Below are positions 6,303 through 9,117 of a stretch of DNA of 9,117 nucleotides, piece by piece. Made by a program: the position numbers and the translations under genes. The stretch's first letter is position 1. Each line of letters starts with the position of its first letter. The stretch comes from Streptosporangiaceae bacterium. GTDB lineage: Bacteria > Actinomycetota > Actinomycetes > Streptosporangiales > Streptosporangiaceae. The notes beneath the pieces were generated by a model, which worked only from the letters and a program-made list of their open reading frames with translations, ran no database searches and had not been told where the DNA came from. The stretch covers positions 1 through 9,117 of the forward strand of contig JASHSO010000532.1 in assembly GCA_030038715.1 (NCBI GenBank), given 5' to 3'.

Positions 6303-7175
6303 CTAGCCGGGCCGGGGGCCCACTGCTACCGGCCGATCGTGATCGGCTACCCACCCGGACCAGGAGCCGACGTACAGCGCGGCCCCGATCCCTGCCAGCT
6401 CCAGCGCGAGCACCTCGTGGGCGGCAGTCACGCCGGAACCGCAATAGGCTCCCACCCGCGGCGGGTGCCGTCGGGTCGCCGCCGAGCCTGGCTCGATACC
6501 CAGGTGCGCGAATCGTGCCTGCAGCTCAGCCGGCCCGCGGAACAGACCGTCCGCTGTCACGTTAGCTGCGGTCGGCGCGCTGACGGCGCCGGGAATGTGG
6601 CCAGCCACCCGGTCTACCGGCTCGGTCTCGCCGCGGTAGCGGGCCGGGGCACGCGCATCCAGCAGGATCCCGGACCTGGCAAGCTCCGCCGCGCCGCCGG
6701 CGTCCAGTGTCGGCATGTGGCCGGGGCGCGCGGTGAAGTCGCCGGGCTGCGGCGCGGTCTGCGCCGTGGTCGTGGGCTGGCCTGCCGCGACCCACGCCCG
6801 ATAACCGCCGTCCAAGACCCTGACCCGGACGTGACCGTAATAGCGCAGCATCCACCACGCCCTGGCCGCAACGGTGGAATCTACATCGTCGTAGACGACC
6901 ACGTCGCCGCCATTGCGCACGCCTGCCTTGCGAGCCACGGCTTGGAAGTCGGCGGCATCTGGCAGCGGGTGACGCCCGCCCGGCCCGGGCATGCCGGACA
7001 AATCGGCGTCCAGGTCTAGAAATACGGCGTCGGGAAGGTGACCGGACCGGTAGCTGTCCATCCCGGGCGGCCCGCCGAGCCGCCAGCGTACGTCGATGAT
7101 CGCGGGCCACTGCCCGCCGCCGAGCAGGCCTGCCAGCTCGCTGGCGGTGATCAGCGGCGAGGCGTCGTCAGTCAT
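6303..7175 (-). CDS. Two-domain rhodanese sulfurtransferase (thiosulfate/3-mercaptopyruvate type)
   Basis: A 290-residue tandem-rhodanese enzyme that transfers sulfane sulfur from thiosulfate or 3-mercaptopyruvate to an acceptor such as cyanide or a thiol, in the cytoplasm. Seen: inactive N-terminal rhodanese domain (about 8-135) with IIDVRW, GHLPDAVFLDLD, DVVVYDD and AARAWWMLRYYGH..VLDGGYRAW, in which the Cys position is occupied by an Asp (about residue 96); C-terminal catalytic domain (about 155-285) with LLDARAPARYRGETEP, GHIPGAV and the active loop CGSGVTA (Cys245). The CGSGVTA loop matches mercaptopyruvate sulfurtransferases such as E. coli SseA, unlike the CRKG loop of classic rhodanese, so the MST type is more likely. 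ATG 7175 is preferred over GTG 7187 because of MTDDASPLI and a GAAGG ribosome site 12 nt upstream. It lies 85 bp after the phosphatase gene on the same strand and may be its operon partner. Confidence 0.92.
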   Translation of the reverse strand: MTDDASPLITASELAGLLGGGQWPAIIDVRWRLGGPPGMDSYRSGHLPDAVFLDLDADLSGMPGPGGRHPLPDAADFQAVARKAGVRNGGDVVVYDDVDSTVAARAWWMLRYYGHVRVRVLDGGYRAWVAAGQPTTTAQTAPQPGDFTARPGHMPTLDAGGAAELARSGILLDARAPARYRGETEPVDRVAGHIPGAVSAPTAANVTADGLFRGPAELQARFAHLGIEPGSAATRRHPPRVGAYCGSGVTAAHEVLALELAGIGAALYVGSWSGWVADHDRPVAVGPRPG

Positions 7176-7198
7176 TGCCGTGTACACCTTCGGATAGC

Positions 7199-7207
7199 TG
7201 TGGACAG
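7199..7207 (-). promoter_or_regulatory. DnaA-box-like 9-mer
   Basis: The minus strand reads CTGTCCACA, one mismatch from the Streptomyces-type DnaA box TTGTCCACA. A second, poorer copy (CGATCCACA, minus strand, 7241-7249) lies 42 bp away in the same orientation, both in the gap upstream of the sulfurtransferase gene. Two sites are far too few for an origin; chance matches or a DnaA-regulated promoter remain open. Confidence 0.25.
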
Positions 7208-7260
7208 TAACTCGCAGGCGGTGCGATTCCCGGTGCTTGCTGTGGATCGAACACGTTCCC

Positions 7261-8418
7261 TCAGCTGACGTATGTCAGTAGCGGCACCCGCTGGTCGGCG
7301 CTGGCGAGCGAGCCGTGCATTCCGATGAGAGCGGACTCGCGCGGCTCGGCTGCCGTCGCGACCACCGCCGACGACCCGTTAGCGGCCGCGACGACGTCAC
7401 CGATGCGGTCCGCGACGCGCTCGTCCACTGGGCCGAACCAGCCTTCATCGATGGCCTGCTCGCGGCTGGCGACCCACACGGCGCCTCCGAGAGTCTCCCG
7501 CCACGCAGCCAGCACGTCGGCAGCCGCGCCACGCTCGGCGTAGATATGCCGCGCGCGTGGTTCGCCGCCGAGCTGTGCGACCCCTGTCCGCAACTGCGGA
7601 AGCGCGTCCGCGTCATACCGGCCCTCGGGGGGCACATCGACCATGCCATGGTCCGCGGTGACGTACAGCACCGTGCCAGTCGGCAGTGCGCTCGCCAGCT
7701 GCTCGGCCAGCATGTCGACGTGGGCGAGCTGGAACCGCCAAGCAGCCGACTCGCAGCCACAGGCGTGCCCGGTGCCGTCTAGGTCGCCGCTGTACACCAT
7801 CGCGAGCCCGCGCCGCCGGCTCGCCAGCGCGTCGCCGGCGCGCGCCACCAGCGCGCCTAGGGTGTCAGCTGGCCGATAGTCGGCACCTCGCATGGCGGCC
7901 ACCGACAGGCCCGACTGGCGGAACGAGCCGTGCGCGATGCGGAATGCCCCGATGCCGGCGGCCGCTGCGCGTTCGAAGATCGTCGTGCCCGGCTGCCATG
8001 CCAAAGGGTCGACCGACTTGTCCCACCGCAGCGCATTGAGCAGCAGGCCCGTCGAAGGCACCCGCACCTGATAGCCGAGCATGCCGTGCTGTCCTGGCGG
8101 CCTGCCGGTACCGAGCGAACTCAGGCTGGTGACGGTGGTCGCCGGGAAGCCGGCCGTCAGCCAGGAGCCGGACTCGGCAAGAGCCGACAGGAACGGGGCA
8201 GCTGCCTGGTTGCTGCGCAGCAGTTCCCAGCCCAAGCCGTCCACGACTAGAAGGCAGGCACGCTCGGCTTGCGGCAGGCCCAGCGGATTGGGCTCGGCCG
8301 GTACGCCCGCCGATGCGAGCAGGGACTGGCTCAGGTCGGCCAGCGTGGTCTGGCCATAGCGAGGCAGCTCCGGGACCGTGACCAGTCCGCTGGCCCGTTC
8401 GGCCCGGTGCTGAGTCAC
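7261..8418 (-). CDS. Nucleotide pyrophosphatase/phosphodiesterase-family phosphatase
   Basis: A 385-residue member of the alkaline phosphatase superfamily, type I phosphodiesterase/nucleotide pyrophosphatase group (PF01663). Seen: metal ligand in LLVVDGLGW (Asp60); FPATTVTSLSSLGTG (91-105) with the likely nucleophile Thr94 or Thr95; HGMLGYQ; YSGDLDGTGHACG with Asp214 and His218; VTADHGMVDV with Asp256 and His257; and MHGS with His368. Together these give the two-metal site that hydrolyses phosphate mono- or diesters. There is no signal peptide, so it is probably cytoplasmic, unlike classical alkaline phosphatases. The physiological substrate is unknown. The GTG start at 8418 shares a GTGA overlap with the stop of the DUF5998 gene, indicating translational coupling. 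The sulfurtransferase gene follows after 85 bp. Confidence 0.9.
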   Translation of the reverse strand: MTQHRAERASGLVTVPELPRYGQTTLADLSQSLLASAGVPAEPNPLGLPQAERACLLVVDGLGWELLRSNQAAAPFLSALAESGSWLTAGFPATTVTSLSSLGTGRPPGQHGMLGYQVRVPSTGLLLNALRWDKSVDPLAWQPGTTIFERAAAAGIGAFRIAHGSFRQSGLSVAAMRGADYRPADTLGALVARAGDALASRRRGLAMVYSGDLDGTGHACGCESAAWRFQLAHVDMLAEQLASALPTGTVLYVTADHGMVDVPPEGRYDADALPQLRTGVAQLGGEPRARHIYAERGAAADVLAAWRETLGGAVWVASREQAIDEGWFGPVDERVADRIGDVVAAANGSSAVVATAAEPRESALIGMHGSLASADQRVPLLTYVS

Positions 8419-9008
8419 GGGCGGCTGGTCGCCTCTGCCAGCGCCTGGGCGAAAGCGACTACCTGCTGCACCGCGTCCGGGCCTTCGGCCGCCTCGCTCA
8501 CTCGCACCGTCAGGTCGTCGGCGGTGATGGTGCCCGCGTAGCCGTGATCGGCGTCGCAGTTCTCGTCGCCGCAGTGCGCCGGCTCGATCTCGATGTGTGA
8601 CAGCACGTTCCAGCCGATGGTCAGCACGACCTCGGTCGGCATTGTCACGCCGGGCTGGTACGCGGCCGGGTCCGGCACGACCCTGGTCAGCGCGACCGAC
8701 GAGATCCTGGAGTGGCGGACCGCCTCGGTGCTCGTCTCTGCCTGCGGGCGCGAGTCGGTCTCGCTTTCGCCGGCCGGGTACTCGTCGGTGTGGGAGTACA
8801 CCAGCCTGGTCGGGGTCAGTGCCATCACCGTCACATGCCGCCGGACTTCCATGGCGGGGTCGAAGTGCGCATCGTGAATCACGACGTAGGAGACCACGCT
8901 CTCTGGACCAACCGCTGAGGACACCGCATCGTAAACCAGGCCGGGGTAGTAGCCGCTCCGCTCGATCGCGGCCTGCAGACCGTCCGAAGCAGCCTTCGTC
9001 TCGCTCAT
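8415..9008 (-). CDS. DUF5998 family protein
   Basis: A 197-residue soluble protein that I recognise as DUF5998 (PF19461), an actinobacterial family of unknown function. Seen: N-terminal helix and GYYPGLVYDAVSSAVG (19-34), beta-rich middle with SYVVIHDAHFDPAMEVRRHVTVMALTPTRLVYSHTDE (40-76), IGWNVLSHIEIEPAHCGDENCDADHGYAGT (131-160) and a C-terminal helix (about 175-195). The cluster His145, Cys146, Cys151, His155 could bind a metal such as zinc, which is inference. No signal peptide or membrane segment. ATG 9008 is preceded by AGGA 7 nt upstream in a GGATGGGGGT context, a good ribosome site. It is the first gene of the coupled pair with the phosphatase, so the two products probably act together or need fixed stoichiometry. 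Confidence 0.87.
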   Translation of the reverse strand: MSETKAASDGLQAAIERSGYYPGLVYDAVSSAVGPESVVSYVVIHDAHFDPAMEVRRHVTVMALTPTRLVYSHTDEYPAGESETDSRPQAETSTEAVRHSRISSVALTRVVPDPAAYQPGVTMPTEVVLTIGWNVLSHIEIEPAHCGDENCDADHGYAGTITADDLTVRVSEAAEGPDAVQQVVAFAQALAEATSRP

Positions 9009-9016
9009 ACCCCCAT

Positions 9017-9069
9017 CCTGCCTTAGTGCTTGCCCGGGCGACGACCCCTGGAACCCTGGCTAAGGCAGG
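9017..9069. repeat. Perfect 10-bp inverted repeat upstream of DUF5998
   Basis: CCTGCCTTAG (9017-9026) and its exact reverse complement CTAAGGCAGG (9060-9069) are separated by 33 bp. The near arm overlaps the ribosome-site region of the DUF5998 gene, so in RNA the stem could hide that site; in DNA it could be a two-half-site operator for this gene and a divergent gene outside the window. A related CCTGCCTGGC occurs at 9091-9100. No T-tract follows, so it is not a typical terminator. Confidence 0.5.
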
Positions 9070-9117
9070 TATCGCAGCACCGCCATGTCGCCTGCCTGGC
9101 TGAGTCCGGCTAGTCTC

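Noticed and set aside
6243..7019. 258-residue open frame on the plus strand
   Set aside because: Antisense to the sulfurtransferase, which has clear rhodanese motifs; the product is Gly/His/Arg-rich without recognisable domain.
1..9117. Antibiotic resistance island suggested by two APH-like kinases
   Set aside because: The kinases are 3 kb apart, unlike each other, and no transporter, transposase, integrase or biosynthetic gene accompanies them; such kinases are common in actinomycete chromosomes.

Overview
The window is GC-rich chromosomal DNA from a bacterium that is very probably an actinomycete (Actinomycetota). The evidence is high-GC codon use, frequent GTG starts, GTGA stop/start overlaps, starts with a TANNNT box 6-8 nt upstream (the leaderless pattern common in this phylum), and several proteins of actinobacterial type (DUF5998, a PF13391-type HNH nuclease, two APH-family kinases). 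Genus cannot be fixed from the sequence. I see no rRNA, tRNA, CRISPR array, transposase, insertion sequence or phage gene.

Layout, left to right. (1) An APH-family phosphotransferase on the plus strand (22-912) faces a Ser-dependent alpha/beta hydrolase of the FrsA/Ayg1-like type on the minus strand (992-2152). (2) A roughly 320-bp, comparatively AT-rich non-coding stretch (2153-2472) holds promoter-like and palindromic elements. (3) A minus-strand pair follows: a DUF1905 protein (3827-3531) upstream of an HNH endonuclease (3414-2473) whose N-terminal domain looks PUA/EVE-like. (4) Divergent from that pair is a second APH-family kinase (3985-4965), with HGE in place of HGD and a leaderless-type promoter. 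(5) A secreted GH27 alpha-galactosidase-like enzyme (6160-4952) overlaps the kinase tail-to-tail by 14 bp. It has its own TATAGT promoter and an inverted repeat in operator position. (6) A minus-strand block reads DUF5998 (9008-8415), then a nucleotide pyrophosphatase/phosphodiesterase-family phosphatase (8418-7261), then a two-domain rhodanese sulfurtransferase (7175-6303). The first two overlap by 4 bp and look translationally coupled. (7) The right end (9009-9117) is an intergenic region with a perfect 10-bp inverted repeat.

Most genes look like independent small transcription units of general or detoxifying metabolism, not one dedicated pathway. The only clear coupled unit is DUF5998-phosphatase, perhaps with the sulfurtransferase. 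The best candidate for under-described biology is the DUF1905/HNH pair. Its nuclease has the domain plan of a modification-dependent (type IV-like) restriction enzyme, but the sequence alone does not prove a defence function. No intrinsic terminator with a clear T-tract was found.
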